A stretch of DNA of 64,000 nucleotides. Origin: Clitopilus passeckerianus (Eukaryota; Basidiomycota; Agaricomycetes; Agaricales; Entolomataceae). Both the position numbers and the translations under genes were made by a program. The DNA lies in NCBI GenBank assembly GCA_944990035.1, contig CALYLX010000128.1, positions 1,550,001-1,614,000 of the forward strand, written 5' to 3'. The notes beneath the pieces are model-generated. The model was not told the DNA's origin. It saw only the letters and a program-made list of their open reading frames with translations, and made no database searches. The stretch's first letter is position 1; the number at the start of each line of letters is the position of its first letter. Below are positions 12,006 through 24,082 of this stretch, in pieces.

Positions 12006-13124
12006 ATGGCATATTCTCAGCCTTTCCCACTTGCGGCACCCCAAAACCACCGAGTCGCACAGCCCTCCTACGGGCCTGATTTGGCTGTTCGCCTCATCTG
12101 CCCAGATTGCAGAGATTTGAATCCCAACATTGTCGAAGAATTCGGTAGTGGAGACCTCGTTTGCGGGAATTGTGGCTTGGTGTTAGGAGATCGTATCGTG
12201 GACACGAGGAGTGAATGGCGTGTAAGTGAAATTCATTGTGGCTTGTTCTTTATGTCCATAAACTATGCTATAACCCATTACCTTCTATAGACGTTCGCAA
12301 ACGACGAGGGAGACGACCCCTCCCGTGTTGGTGCAGCGTCAGACCCACTCATGGAGGGTATGGAACAACTCGACACGATGATCAGCTTTCGGGACGGCGG
12401 ATCTGGGATATCCCGCGAGCTGCAACGCGCTGCTTCTCGTTCACAAAATTCTCGCTCGGAGCGTAATCTCCTCACCGCCTTTCGCGATATCTCCAGCTGG
12501 TGTGACCAGTTCTCCCTCCCTAAAATGATCAGTGACATCGCGAAGCAGCTCTACAAACGATCCGATGAAGAAAAACTCCTTCGTGGAAAGCCTCTGGAGG
12601 CGGTTATCGCGGCTTGCATCTTCATCGCATGTCGACAGGCTCATGTTCCACGTACTTTCCGCGAAATTTGCAACCTCACGCATGTTTCAAAGAAAGTTCT
12701 AGGCCAGTGTTACAAGGCCTTGGAGCAGGCGTTCAACCTGTCCCCCGGAGCCACGGCCCAGAGCAACTCCAGCTCGCCCTCAACGGGACCGGAAAACCTT
12801 CTCGTGCGGTATTGCAATCACCTGGATCTCCCTGCCAGTGTCCAGTCCATCACCTCGGATATTATCATTGCAGCCAGGAAGCATGGGATTGCCGATGGAA
12901 GGAGCCCAGTTTCGATCGCTGGTGGAGCGATTTACTTTACTTGTCATTTACTTGGCAAGAACAAGTCGCTGAGGGATATCAGTGCCGTAGCTGGGGTTAG
13001 TGAGGGTACCATCAAGCTTGTTTATCGCCTCTACTACACGGAGAGGGAAAAGTTGGTGAAGCAAGAGTGGATCGATGATGGCCGAGCAATTCTTGCTCGT
13101 TTGCCAACAGAGTTCAACAAGTAA
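12006..13124 (+). CDS. SUA7: Transcription initiation factor TFIIB
   Basis: General RNA polymerase II factor that bridges TBP-bound promoter DNA and the polymerase. Exons 12006-12221 and 12291-13124; 349 aa, close to the usual length. The N-terminal zinc ribbon shows CPDC...LVCGNCGLVLGDRIVDTRSEWR (about residues 36-72), followed by the B-reader/linker TFANDEGDDPSRVG. Two cyclin-like repeats follow: repeat 1 around KRSDEEKLLRGKPLEAVIAA and repeat 2 around PVSIAGGAIYFTCHL, ending in the SEGTIKLVYRLYY segment. The ATG is the first in frame with the ribbon. No frame break was found. The gene is convergent with the wax-synthase-like gene, with 171 bp between stops. Confidence 0.96.
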
Positions 13125-13295
13125 TTGGTTGTTGAATCATGCTGTCCTTACCGTTTATGACTGCAATACTGTACACACTACTGGAACCATTGGGTTTAAT
13201 AACCTGTTGTATTCTTCTATGGAATATGATTATGCACTCTTTTGAAGCTTTTGCAGCTGTCACAAAGCAGAATAATCTAGAATTTAAACAGGCAT

Positions 13296-14449
13296 CTATT
13301 TTGTGTAATTTTGCATGAACCAATCCCCTTCCCGTATCCCGCTGATGAGACTGACACCAACTTCTTGGTCGAACATGCCAGTTCGGCGCATATGATCATA
13401 GAAAGGAGGGAATGCATACAAGAGCCAAGATGCGACCCATAGATATCCAAGGCATCGTCCTGTTCGCCTGAAGGAACTGAGCTTCAGCGCTTTTGCGACT
13501 GAGATAACGGCTTCTTCAACAATGATAGCTACAGCCTGAAGGAAGAAGAATCGGAATGCCCCACTATCAGACAACGTCCTCGTATGAATGAGGCCAGACA
13601 ACGAGAATGCGACGAAAAGTTGAATATATGCGGAGGTTCTCGAACCCCGCTTCAGCTTCAGAATATTGTGAGCAAGATATTTGCCGGGGGAGGAGAGCGA
13701 CTGTCAGAAATCGTTAGAAATCAAACAAATAGGATTGGATACTAGCGTGAACTCACTCTGCGCAAGACTTGGTGCCATGCTCGACCCCAGAAATTGCGAA
13801 CGGTATATGCATCTGCTACGCTCCCATAAAAATGAGGCCAGTCGTATGGCTCACAGATACCAAGCCCCACGGAGATAATGGCTGGCACCAGATTGAAGAG
13901 CATGGTGAGGAAGGACGAGGACGTGAGCAGGAACTGTAATGTACAGTATGCACGCCACCAGAGGTTGTATGTTGCAAGATCTGGGGAGGGTTTCAACCAA
14001 GCCGGGTTGGATCGAATGCTTAATTGCGCTACGTCAAGTACAAGCGTGTAGAATAGAAGCCACAGGATGCGGTTGACAACGAATTCGCGTCTTGACATCT
14101 TTCTAGAAGGGTGTGGAGGGATGGCGGAGGTAGGTTCGTGGGCCCATCCTACACCTCGAACGCTGGCAATCAGACTGAAGCCCCATTGTATTCTCTCCCA
14201 TAAAGGTTGGTTGGTGATTGATTTTTGCTGTCCAGAGCGTCGAAGCTCTTTCTGAACGTCTGTAAGGACGAGGAAGTCAAAGCACCCCAGAATCATGCCC
14301 GAGGCGGTCTCTGGCGCGATGGTGTAGTAGTATGACAGACTGCAGCATGCTAGGATGGGCAGGAAGAATAGCCAGCGGTAAGGATTTGGCTTAACGGCCA
14401 AGCCAGCCAACTGAAAACCATAGGAAAGGCCGAACAAAGCGCCGTCCAT
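13296..14449 (-). CDS. Wax synthase-like membrane acyltransferase
   Basis: Integral membrane protein resembling the fungal wax-synthase-like family, relatives of MBOAT enzymes that acylate alcohols, sterols or terpenoids; the substrate is unknown. Exons (transcription order) 14449-13757 and 13700-13296; 365 aa. Start chosen at the ATG reading MDGALFGLSYGFQLAG; upstream codons are open but have no ATG. Many hydrophobic segments are spread through the protein. Family-like motifs are RGVGWAHEP in the first third and NFWGRAWHQVLRR near the exon junction, whose His is the presumed catalytic residue. A further hydrophobic segment begins FSLSGLIH. Nearest neighbours are housekeeping genes, so there is no sign of a metabolite cluster. 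No frame break. The enzyme class is fairly sure, the function is not. Confidence 0.75.
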
Positions 14450-14850
14450 TGTGGCTGTTGTGAGGTGGCAAGAACACGAGAAGCCTGACAATCCAAATGA
14501 ATTAAAGACTTGAAACTCATCTCACTGTCAGGGTCGATGAAGGTATCCCCGTAAGTAGTAGACTGGTCGAACAGAAACTTAGAAAGAGGCTTAAATCTCT
14601 GGCAATCCGCTGCGTAAATGTAGTGACTTTGGCGCAAGGAGTACATGTTGAAGTAGAGCAGGGAAGCGCTCTAGCCGAAGGGTAACTGATATGTTACGAA
14701 ACAAAAACATACACACGGCGGCCTCCGCGTGAGCAGGTAACACCGAAATCACCTTTGCAGAGCAGATAGCTGCAATATCTACAATCGATAGCACAATGTA
14801 CAGGATATTTATACGGCAGGCAAAACAGCAAGTATAGTGGGGTTGAGATT
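14450..14850 (-). other. Upstream region of wax synthase-like gene
   Basis: About 400 bp between the wax-synthase-like start and the RRS1 stop, both on the minus strand. It should hold the RRS1 3' end and the promoter of the wax-synthase-like gene. I see no coding signal or clear TATA box in it. Confidence 0.45.
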
Positions 14851-16026
14851 TCATCGCTTTCCTCCCCTCTTCCCCCTCGAGGCTTTGCTTGAACCACCTC
14901 TCGCAAGTGAGTGTGCACCTCTGCCTTTGCTTGCAAAGCGAACAGCTTTCCTGACATTGAGGACACCCTCGTCTGATGACGCAGGTGCTTTTCTCATTTT
15001 CCTTGCATCACTGTCTATCCGTGATAGCAATGCTAGAGAAGCCTTGGCTTCCTGACCTGCAGATGCTTCGGTGGGTTCAAACTACAGTGGCAAGTATTAG
15101 CTTTCAGCCCTTTAGTACGAAATCGAGATCAACAAACCTTCCGCTTGACTCCACGGAGTTTCTTTTCGCCCTCCAATTTTTTGTCGAATTTGCCCATGCT
15201 AGCGGTACTCATCCTAGTCGTAGCCAATGTCCGCTCGATATCACCTTTCCGACCATCACGTGCACTGGTGCCGGCAGAAGCTGCAGCTGCAGACATAGAC
15301 CGAGCGACGTTTTGAGCATGTTGTTTTTGGTTTTTAGTAATTCGTTCTTTGCGCTCATCCCGTGCTGCTTTTCTGGGATCGAAATCCGCATCTGAAGAGA
15401 ATAAGCATGGTGGACGGGAAGGAGGAGAAAATACAACATACCAGCGTTAAGAGGCACCTCAGATAGCCACTGGTCTTCTTTCTCCTTATTCTTGCCATCT
15501 CTACCCCAGCGGTTGACCCAGTCTTGCTTCTCTTCGTCCCAAACCTTCTTATCCCGCTTCTTGTGAGAGATGCCTTTCGCAGCAGCAAACATCTCCCATT
15601 TTGTCTTGGCCTTCGGCTTAGGCAGAGGTTTAGATCTGGGTAGTAGGGTTTTGGGGGAGGTAGTTGTGCTAAGGGTCCATCCGGAGATTGTTTTACAGGG
15701 AGGGAGAAGAGTTCGGCGAAGAGTGCTTGGACGCCATCTCTTGCTAACGACTGAAGGTGTTCCTCAAGGTTTTCACTACATAACGGAAGGGTGATAAGTT
15801 CAAAATACCATTATTTGATTGCATCCACCTACTTGTAACTCTCCTCGTCGATTGGATTTGGGTCTGTGACCGTAAGCAAGCCAGGATCAGTTTCCAAGGG
15901 ATTTTCCTTCTCGACCGTTATTGATTTGCTGCAAGTCAATCAGCTTCTGGAGTTTTTAGACCTCTTCGCAGCACAGTAGACTCACAATTTCTCTGCATGA
16001 GAGGCAAGGATATTCGAAACGTCCAT
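14851..16026 (-). CDS. RRS1: Ribosome biogenesis regulator RRS1
   Basis: Nuclear/nucleolar factor needed for 60S ribosome assembly; in yeast it works with Rpf2 to load the 5S RNP. Exons in order 16026-15986, 15928-15833, 15775-15442, 15391-15138 and 15081-14851; 318 aa after one added base. The RRS1 signature is clear: LPRSKPLPKPKAKTKWEMF, then AAAKGISHKKRDKKVWDEE, WVNRWGRDGKNKEKEDQWL and DADFDPRKAARDERKERI. The C-terminus is basic and ends RGGKR. Frame breaks in the G5 run 15653-15657 (plus strand); a sixth base joins the N-terminal half to the signature. An 80-nt GT-AG reading that skips the region is possible but would remove family-conserved sequence. Divergent from TAF12, 127 bp apart. 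Confidence 0.92.
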
Positions 16027-16153
16027 CTTGCAGAGTCGAGCTCCTCGATCAAAAATAATTGCAGCCCAATGTTCGTTATTTGCTTTAGAGAACAATGCCA
16101 AACATACCGCCTCATTGGGACGATCTCGCCTTTCTCAACAGCCTACAGCTTCC
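16027..16153. promoter_or_regulatory. Short divergent promoter RRS1/TAF12
   Basis: Only 127 bp separate the RRS1 ATG (minus) from the TAF12 ATG (plus), so both promoters and both leaders must share this segment. No TATA box is evident. Shared control of a ribosome-biogenesis gene and a TFIID/SAGA gene is possible but not shown. Confidence 0.55.
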
Positions 16154-17493
16154 ATGGATCCCAACGCTACCAACACTTCCAATGCCTCGCAAGCATCACC
16201 GGTGGCCAGCAGCAGTACTGCTGGGCCTTCAACTCAACCACAGACGGAGAGTCAAACTGTGGATATGATTGGGGTACTTGGCAACTTGCTAAAGTCCCAA
16301 ACTGGGGAACAAGTCTCAAATGAGCGCATGGCACAGATCCTCCTGGCTAACATGACTTCACTTGTGAAGCAAGGGAAGCTCAATCAGTCGCAAATTCTGC
16401 AGGTGCTATTGGATTTCTTACTCTAATACTCCAGACTGACGCCGAATGTCCCTTGTTCATTCACACACTCCCTGTAACGCATTGGTCTCAGCAGTTGAAG
16501 CAATTTGCGGATAAACACAAAACAAATGTCCCAGCTACTCCAAAGGTACTTTGATCGTTTCCTTGAACCTGCCCAGGAGTTCATTAAAGATTTGTGTGGC
16601 GAAACGCATCTTACTAATTCTCATTACCAGCCTGCCTCGGCCACACCTACTACAGCCAACGCATCTAGTTCAGGTACCGGCACACCGACTTCAGCCTTCA
16701 AGCTCCAAGATACCAGTGGATCGCCACCCAATTTGGCCAATTCGAATCCGGCGGACTATTATCCTACTATCAACGCCACCGTGAACCCAACCAATCCGGG
16801 GCCCGTATCATGGACTCAGACACGGCCTACTTTAACTGGGGGCCTTGCCAGTGGTCGTATCTCCGGTAAATCTAGGACACTTTCTGCAACCGTGTACACT
16901 CTGACCTACGAACACTGAACAGGGACCCCTGCTCAAGTCAAGAACGTTGAAGAGAATCCAACCCTCGATGACGGGAGGTCAAGAAGGAAGAATACACCTG
17001 GCGACCAGAGCATGCGAAGGACGATACAGGATCTGGTTGCGAGTGTGGATCCTAATGTCAAAATTGAGCCGGAGGTGGAAGATGTAAGGCTTTCGCTTCC
17101 AAGATTCTTAAGCCTCTGACAAATGGTGTCCGTAGTTGCTTCTCTCGATTGCCGACGAGTTTGTAGATTCTGTGACAAACTTCGCTTGTCGGATAGCAAA
17201 GCACCGTGGGGCGGATGCATTGGAAGTCAAGGATTTACAACTCCATCTTGGTTTGTTGCTTCAATCCACCTTCATTCTATCAGGTCCTAACACTTCCTTC
17301 AGAACGTAATCACAACATCCGTATTCCTGGCTTTGCCTCGGATGAAACGAGGATATCTCTTGCGCAATCAGGCATTGCAGCGGCTGCACCAGCTGCAGGA
17401 GGCAAGAAAAATGCCCAAGGCACACATATGACGCTCAGGAGTCAGCGTCTTGCACAAGTTGCTCAGGCAAAGAGAGAGTCAAAGCTCATGTGA
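16154..17493 (+). CDS. TAF12: TFIID/SAGA subunit TAF12
   Basis: Histone-fold protein of TFIID and SAGA that pairs with TAF4 or Ada1. Exons 16154-16402, 16492-16545, 16631-16865, 16923-17083, 17136-17250 and 17303-17493; 334 aa. The first half is Ser/Thr/Pro-rich linker. The histone fold starts near [20 protein letters not shown] and continues through [20 protein letters not shown] and [19 protein letters not shown], ending in the TAF12 signature NIRIPGF. Intron 2 has a textbook TACTAAT branch site 12 nt before its acceptor. All phases agree and no frame break was found. Tail to tail with TIP41. Confidence 0.9.
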
Positions 17494-17639
17494 GGAGCTG
17501 TGACCTCCATCTCCTTTTCCCAGCCAAATTGCTGGGACCATTATGGCCACCGTTACACTCTCATCCCTATACACTCTCCATGTTGTACTATACCTGAAGC
17601 GACGGTGGTAATGGGACAATTAGACATTTGATGCTATGT

Positions 17640-18759
17640 TCATGTATGAGGAAGTAAGTGTGCGACTTCGACCTTATTTCCCAAACCCTCCAACGCGTAT
17701 TTGCACCTTCCTGCTGTGATGCCTCTTTGGGCATCCCCGTCAGTATCCTTGCAATCCAATTTGGATCGGTCAACGGTGTAAGGTCATCACGCTTTGGTAA
17801 TTGCTATCTAAGTTGTCAACAACAGAATCCTCCATTGATGATTCATGTTTTCTTACCTTTTCACGCGCTCATACGGTGCTTCCCAGCCTCCCGTCTCTCG
17901 AATCACGAGGGGGGGATTAGATACAAATGAGTGATACATTCGAGTGTCATGCAGTCGGAAGAGTACCCCGTCGACGCGAAGAGTAAACCGAGCAAGAATG
18001 AAGATACAGGTTGGCATCACTCGCTGAAATTCGACGTCAGATACGGAAAGCAATGGGCCGAGAAAGTGAAGGTTCTTACTATCCTGACCAGGTAGCTTGC
18101 AGATCCATTATCATCCAGTTCGCTCTCAAATAGGGGAATCTCTGCGTAGAACATGATGGGATCCTGCCTCATCAACTCTGCCATTGGGATAGCATGTGAA
18201 GGTATTTCCGGATCCGCTGGAGTAAACTGGCCCCTCGCCGACGAAGGATCGGAAGGTGGTTGGGTAGGCGAGTCTTCCGGGTGTTCATGCCCCGTGTACA
18301 TTGTTGTGTATGTCCAATCGTAAGGTTTTGCGAGGACTGTTTTGGGCATTGGGAGAAGCGGGGATGGACCGGATCTGATTTTATCGTCTCAGACCCAAGA
18401 AAACAAGAGGGCGAGCATAGCGCGTGTGCCTACCTACTCTCTAGCCACTTCTCTGCGTACCCAACTCTGACACCCCCATCGCCCTCTACTAGTTCGCCAT
18501 TCTTAACTGCACTTAGAGCCTCTTTGGCGGTGAAAGAGTATTTCCATCCAGACGGGCGGTGCTCCAGAGTGAGCACGTTGCTTCCAAAGGTCATCTCAGG
18601 GAGTGGTATTCCCCCCAGTTCAGCATGTAGAACATCGAGATCTCTTGCATTTGAGATTGGTTTGGTCGATGTCGTGATATTCCAGTCAAAGACTTCGATC
18701 CCGCGTGCATCTGGAGCTTCGTAAAGTTTATGATGAGGCAGAGCGACCGCTGCAGCCAT
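17640..18759 (-). CDS. TIP41: TIP41-like regulator of PP2A
   Basis: TOR-pathway protein that binds type 2A phosphatases and Tap42. Exons in order 18759-18434, 18374-18080, 18023 to 17865 (or 17857), and 17791-17640; about 310 aa. Family segments are [60 protein letters not shown] and [20 protein letters not shown]. Start is the first ATG before [20 protein letters not shown]. Two uncertainties remain. The donor of intron 3 could be CGC/gtgaaa (correct phase) or the stronger AAAAG/gtaaga, which leaves a phase error. In the last exon the CC at 17690-17691 (plus) looks one base short: an added base gives [12 protein letters not shown] and a stop at 17640, whereas the sequence as written stops at 17588. 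Confidence 0.85.
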
Positions 18760-18949
18760 CAGAGTGTCTCTATACGGCCTAATAATGACTTTGACTCGAG
18801 ATGAAGTGGTCGTAGAAAGCAAGATTACGAGTGGCCTAGAGTGGACGCATCTTGCAACTGTATGATCGGAACTCTAAATCAGGATCACTGTGGCTAGCAC
18901 TTGACGAGCACAGAACGTCCAAACAACGCGTTCACCTCACTGAACAGCT
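18760..18949. promoter_or_regulatory. Divergent promoter TIP41/dynein LIC
   Basis: 190 bp between the two start codons. On the minus strand, an upstream ATG near 18840 opens a four-codon frame ahead of TIP41, which might act as a tiny upstream ORF if it lies inside the leader. No TATA box was recognised. Confidence 0.35.
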
Positions 18950-20848
18950 ATGAACGACGGCAACGATTCACGCTCTTCAACGCCCGAGGCCCCTCCGCAG
19001 GACCTGTGGTCTTCTATTCTAGACTCTGTGTCGTCGTCGCGGTCAATACCAGCGAAACAGATCGTTGTTCTTGGAGAACCCAATACCGGGAAATCAACCT
19101 TGGTGGCCGCGTTGCTGCAGAAGGCGGTGCCTGCTGAGAGTAAAGAAGAGGAGAGAACTGATTTTGCGATTGGATACGACTTCGCAGATGTTAAAGATGA
19201 TGCAGACGAAGGTACGTTACACATTTCTAACGGAATGCAGCCCTAGCTTAAACAGATGCAGACACCCTTGCACGATTGTCGATATATACCGTTCCATCTT
19301 CAGCACCGTCGCATACTTCGCTACTCCCGCAATTTCTGCCCCCTCGGCATTTGTTGCCACATACCCTTGTAATGATTGTTCTGGATTGGACACGCCCATG
19401 GTCATTTGTGGAAGAACTGGAGACCTGGCTTGAATGGGTTGAGGAATGGGCACAAGGTGATGGGTCCCGAGAACTCGAAATTGCAAGAGAGGAAAGCCGA
19501 GAACGCTGTAGGTGGAATTGTTTGAGTTCGGAAAGCATGGTCTGATTTCCTATACCGCCAGTGCAATACTATATCCAACACTATGCGGAACCTTCGAGCG
19601 AACCTATGCCTACTAATACCTCCGTTTCTGGAACGGCACTCCCTCTTGGACAGGGCACGTTGACACACAATTCTGCTGGTGTACCCATCATCGTGGTGTG
19701 CACCAAGGCTGATTTGATCGACGGGGCTGATGACCTTGGAGCTAGCACTGCTGGCGTGGTTGGGATGATGAAAGGCAAGGGCGGTGACTGGGAAGAGAGA
19801 ACAGATGGAGTGATGCAGGTACTGAGAACTATATGCTTGAAATGTAAGTTTCTTCTGGATCTATCATTATTGTCTTGTTTGCTGACCGCGCCTTAGATGG
19901 TGCCTCATTATTCTATACCACAACCACGCCCCCTACACTCCAGGCCTTGCGACAATACGCGTTACATGCGTTGTTTATACCGCCTGCACCGTCACCTGTC
20001 ACGTCTAGCACAGAGTCGCAGGCACCTACTCGAAACATATTCCCTTTCCAGCACAAACCTAACACCTTGGACAGGGACCGCATTCTCGTCCCCGCCGGAT
20101 GGGATAGCTGGGGGAAGATAACAATAATGAGAGACGGGTTTGACGCTAAACTGTGGAACGAAGCATGGGAGAGGGACATATCTGACGATCAGACCGAGGA
20201 ACCTGGAGCAAAAAAGCTGTACGCTTCCCTCGTCCCTGACCAAGGCTCAAAAGTAGGCGTCCAATCTGACCACGATTCAATACTCTGCGCTGACCCAGTA
20301 TCTTGCAGTCTCAGCCGCTACCGCCCTTTATCAACCCAACACCAGAACAGGCTTTCCTGGCCAAGCATTACGATGAGACCCAGAAAAAAGCAAATATCGA
20401 TCCCAGAGGAGCATTCCGCAATCCATCTGAAGTTTCCAACTCCAATGCAGGCATAGTTGGTCCATTGGGAAGCACTACCTTCGCCTTGCCGAATGTGGAA
20501 CGCGCGTTGAATGAGATGGAGATTAGTGGTGGAGGTGCCGGTGCAGGCTCAAATGCCCCAAGACCAGCACCACGGAATGTTGGTGCAGCGGGTGCTAGGC
20601 CTCCTGGTGGCTTGGCGCCAGTTGGTACCGGCCCTGCTGGACGTGGGCCAACCTCACCTCAAACTGCAAGCCCGGCAGGACAGAGTCAACATGAAGTGCT
20701 ACAGAACTTCTTCCAAAGTTTACTCAACACCAGAGATAGAGGAGCCACAAGTGGTACTGCAAATCCTGCACCCGCTGCTAGTCGGCCCGCGTCTGCTGCG
20801 TCGCCTCCACCGGCTAATGGAAGCGGAAGCGGGGGAGAAGATTCGTAA
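18950..20848 (+). CDS. Cytoplasmic dynein light intermediate chain
   Basis: Subunit of cytoplasmic dynein that joins the motor to cargo adaptors. Exons 18950-19211, 19256-19507, 19562-19843, 19897-20252 and 20309-20848; 563 aa, usual for fungi. The Ras-like fold begins with the P-loop GEPNTGKSTL. Then come VMIVLDWTRPWSFVEELETW, VPIIVVCTKADLID, the helix YGASLFYTTTTPPTLQALRQ and VPAGWDSWGKI. The C-terminal tail is Gly/Pro/Ala-rich and contains VLQNFFQSLLNTRDRG, matching the short amphipathic adaptor-binding helix known in light intermediate chains. All five exons join in frame with no break. The adaptor role is inferred from family knowledge. Confidence 0.9.
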
Positions 20849-21180
20849 TGCGAAATTATTGAGTCTTTGAGGCGGGGTTGCCACAAAAGGCAAGACGGCG
20901 GTATTGATGTTGACGTCTGTTTGTGGTCAGCTGTTTATTCCGCCCTTGTCCTTGACCACCACCCTCGTCTCCGTCGCCGCCGCCGTTGTTGACATCGTAA
21001 CCAGCAGCCAGGAAGCTGTTTGGATTTTTGTCTATTTCTTGTCACATTATCTGGTTGTAGCGCGCGACTTTAAGGTCTTTTGTGTAATCTTGTCATGGGG
21101 AAGTGGTGCGTTTTTCTTAGAACAGGGCGTTTATTAGTTTCCGACGTTGCCGCATAATAGGACGCCTGACTATATAGATG
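20849..21180 (+). other. Intergenic region after dynein LIC
   Basis: 332 bp holding the presumed 3' end of the dynein gene and the promoter of the next gene. A 77-codon open frame here is hydrophobic but has no support. Confidence 0.4.
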
Positions 21181-22660
21181 ATGTTTTGCATTCAAAAATC
21201 AAGAACCTGGTGTATGTTAAGAATACCAGAGATACCAATGCCTGAAGTTGTGTTAATCGTGTACCGCAACCTAGGTCCGGGGCCATTAAACGGTCGGCGC
21301 TCGAATCTACGGATCCTCGCATAACCTATGAGGACTTCGTCCAGGACCTTGATACTGGGGATTCGTTCACGACATCTCTAATAGATATCTTGGTGAAAGT
21401 AAGCGATATTACTGGTGACGTCTTCATGTTGTTCTCAGGGTTGAACACGCCTTTCAGGAATTAGCGGAACGAAGAACGCGACCGAGACCTCATGACCGAC
21501 GCTACATTGCTCCCAGGTCAGCCAAAAGCCTACAAGATCTATCGCAGCGGACTTTCGACCGACGCGACCACTCTACGGGCCCCTTCCGTCGTTATCGAAG
21601 AGAAGGTCTATCCGACTACCCTCCTATTCCCCCTGTCGAAATGGATACCGAAGAAGACGAGGAGTCCTTTGAAAACATGCTCGACAACGTCACACCTCTT
21701 GAAGGCGTTCGGCTTAATACAGAGATATATGAAGCTTATGGGACCAACGACGGTGGCGTCGCACCACGCCCAGCGATTTCTCCTGCCTTGATAGATGGTG
21801 CGGCGTCTCCCCCGCCACCTCCTTCAGCAGTACCGGCAATGAATTTCGGTCGCAGCGGCCCTTGGTCGATGGCAAACAACAGAATGCCTCCATCTCCTGC
21901 ACACCCTTTGCACCGCCAACCGTCCATCCGAAGGCCCTTCCGTTCCTCCAGAGCATATGACTTTAATGACTTTACTCTTCGTCGACGATCCGCTGCCCGA
22001 GATAATCTGGCAGAAGCCGAGCCGGGCAACCGAGAACCTCTATGGGGGTCCAGCGGTAACACTCTACCAGCTCGACGCTTCTTCCCCGTACCGTCTAGTC
22101 GTCGCGTCGATTCCGAAAACAGACTGTGGGGTGGCGGAAGTCACTCGGGTGGTCCGTGGGGCAGCATGCCATCTCCTCCCATGTCTGGAGCAATGCCTTT
22201 ACCGCCAATACTCCCAAGCGACAGTGCATCGGGGGCAGACTGGTCTGGTATGCCTTCTTGGGCTACGCCGGTGGGAGGACTCTATGAGGATGAAGCACAA
22301 ACCCCAACTTTGCCTCCCGCGCTTTACATGGGTGAACCCTCCTCTCGCCCGATACGGCGAATACGGACCGCTAGACTGAATGCCAGCGGCTCACATCCGT
22401 CTCTGGCACAACTAGAACAGATGCGTGCCCGAGCACTTGCGGCTGCAGATGAAAGTCGAAGCCCGACACCACCACTTCTGACTATGTCTCATGAGTCGAA
22501 TGAGGACCGTGATCGCAGAGTCCTTGCGGCTGCTATGATGCACATACCTCCTCCCACCGAATCCGCAGACGAATCACGGACTCCTAACGAACGCGAAGCT
22601 GTACCATCGACGTCTGCTGAATATCCAACACCACGTACGAGCCATGAACCCGATCCTTGA
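21181..22660 (+). CDS. Unrecognised Pro/Ser/Arg-rich protein
   Basis: I do not recognise this protein. The best model has exons 21181-21209, 21275-21398 and 21458-22660; 451 aa, all phases consistent. Choosing the acceptor at 21457 instead of the nearer AG at 21438 avoids a frame problem. The first 150 residues look structured: TYEDFVQDLDTGDSFTTSLI, ELAERRTRPRPHDRRY, GPFRRYRREGLSDYPPIPPV and TPLEGVRLNTEIYEAYGTND. The rest is low-complexity, rich in Pro, Ser and Arg, with an acidic patch EEDEESFENML and the segment SRPIRRIRTARLNASG. There is no signal peptide or membrane segment. The start exon is the least certain part. Probably a conserved basidiomycete protein of unknown role. Confidence 0.6.
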
Positions 22661-22823
22661 GATGTTAGGAGAACAGCAAATGGAAAATGTGTATATACGT
22701 TCATTGCATGTACAATTCGAATTATGTTAGGACCATATGTGTAGTTTAGCCATTCAAATCAGTTTTTTTACTCTGTTACATGGCCCTTCCTTGAAATTGA
22801 GACTTGCACAGCCACAGCCACAA

Positions 22824-24012
22824 ATGATCAGGAAACGAGGAGTCCGACCACCACCACGGGTGCGTGAAAGGTCTCCCGAGGACGAGAAGGAGGATACACC
22901 TCAACCCGAAAACGAAGAGGAGGCGGGACTATCGTGTGTACTAGAACAATAACAACGTCTCGAATTTGACATACTGATATAACCAAAAGGCTCTCAGAAC
23001 TCATTGAGCTCAGGAAGTTGAGGAGGGCTCGACAGGGTATTGACGCCGCCAAACTCGTCAAAGGCAATGCTAAAAAGAAGAAGAAGCGAGAAACTGAAGA
23101 GGATAAAGGAGGCTTGCGAAAAGGCGCTACCGTGGATGATGAGGAGTGAGTGCTTGGTTCGCTTGACGTCTCAACGTGCTCACATTTGTACCACAGGGAC
23201 GAGGAAGACTTGGATGCAAAAGCTCGGAGAGTCGTCAGGACGAATAACTTCACTCAGCAGACTAACACCCTCGACGTTGACAAACATATGTATGACTTGA
23301 TTCTTTCCGTGATGAACCAAATCCAACAATACCTAGGATGGCATACATTGAAGAGAATCTGAAAGTCCGTGGACGGCCCAAGGACGAAGATGAGGATGGT
23401 GCAAAGTCTGCCGATCCTCACGACCCATTGTCGCACATAACTGAGCGATATCGGATTGCCAAAGAAGCTCAGAAGAACCAAGAAGGCAATGTGACGAATA
23501 GCATGTCGATGTTGACGGCTATCCCAGAGGTTGATCTTGGAATGGAGTATGTGTTCGTGCACTCATTTAGAGCTCTTTCTGACATGCATACCACGACTAT
23601 CAGTGCTCGCCTGAAGAATATAGAAGAAACAGAAAAGGCCAAACGAGCAGTCGCAGATGAAAAGCCTGACCGCAAACGGCCTCATGCTGGAGAGGAGCAT
23701 TTGGTTGCTCAAAGATGTTCGTTTGCTCTACCCTCTACTGTTGCTTATCCTTCGTATTCGTTTAACATAGATATTTCATTGCAGTCTATCGACCAAACCT
23801 CAAACCCAAGTCGGACGCCGATATTTTGCGAGATGCCAAATTAGAAGCCATGGGGCTTCCTCCACAGGACGACGAACCTCGCCATAATACCAATGAACGT
23901 CCTCAAATGGCCACTGATGAGGCGGTAAGAAACTTCTTTCGTATAATGCACTTGGTCTCAAACTAGGCCGTTGCAGGTTATGGAACGCTTTAAGAAACGC
24001 ATGCGCAAGTAA
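22824..24012 (+). CDS. HCA59/Tls1-type spliceosome-associated protein
   Basis: Member of the hepatocellular carcinoma-associated antigen 59 family (human C9orf78, fission yeast Tls1), linked to splicing and telomere silencing. Exons 22824-22933, 22990-23145, 23197-23289, 23337-23546, 23604-23716, 23785-23924 and 23977-24012; 285 aa. Highly charged. Family segments are LSELIELRKLRRARQGIDAA, FTQQTNTLDVDKHMMAYIEE, DPLSHITERYRI and the C-terminal ATDEAVMERFKKRMRK. Intron 5 uses the less usual donor GTTCGT but joins phases correctly into FYRPNLKPKSDADILRDAKL. No frame break. The gene ends only 70 bp from the stop of the first S53 peptidase, tail to tail. Confidence 0.8.
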
Positions 24013-24082
24013 CCGTGTCATTTGAAGAATAAATATATGCTATATTTTTGAATGTACAATAGGATCTGAACTATTAGCTCGC

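Noticed and set aside
21399..21460. Apparent frame break in the unrecognised gene
   Set aside because: The acceptor at 21457 gives a 59-nt intron in phase 0 and removes the problem.
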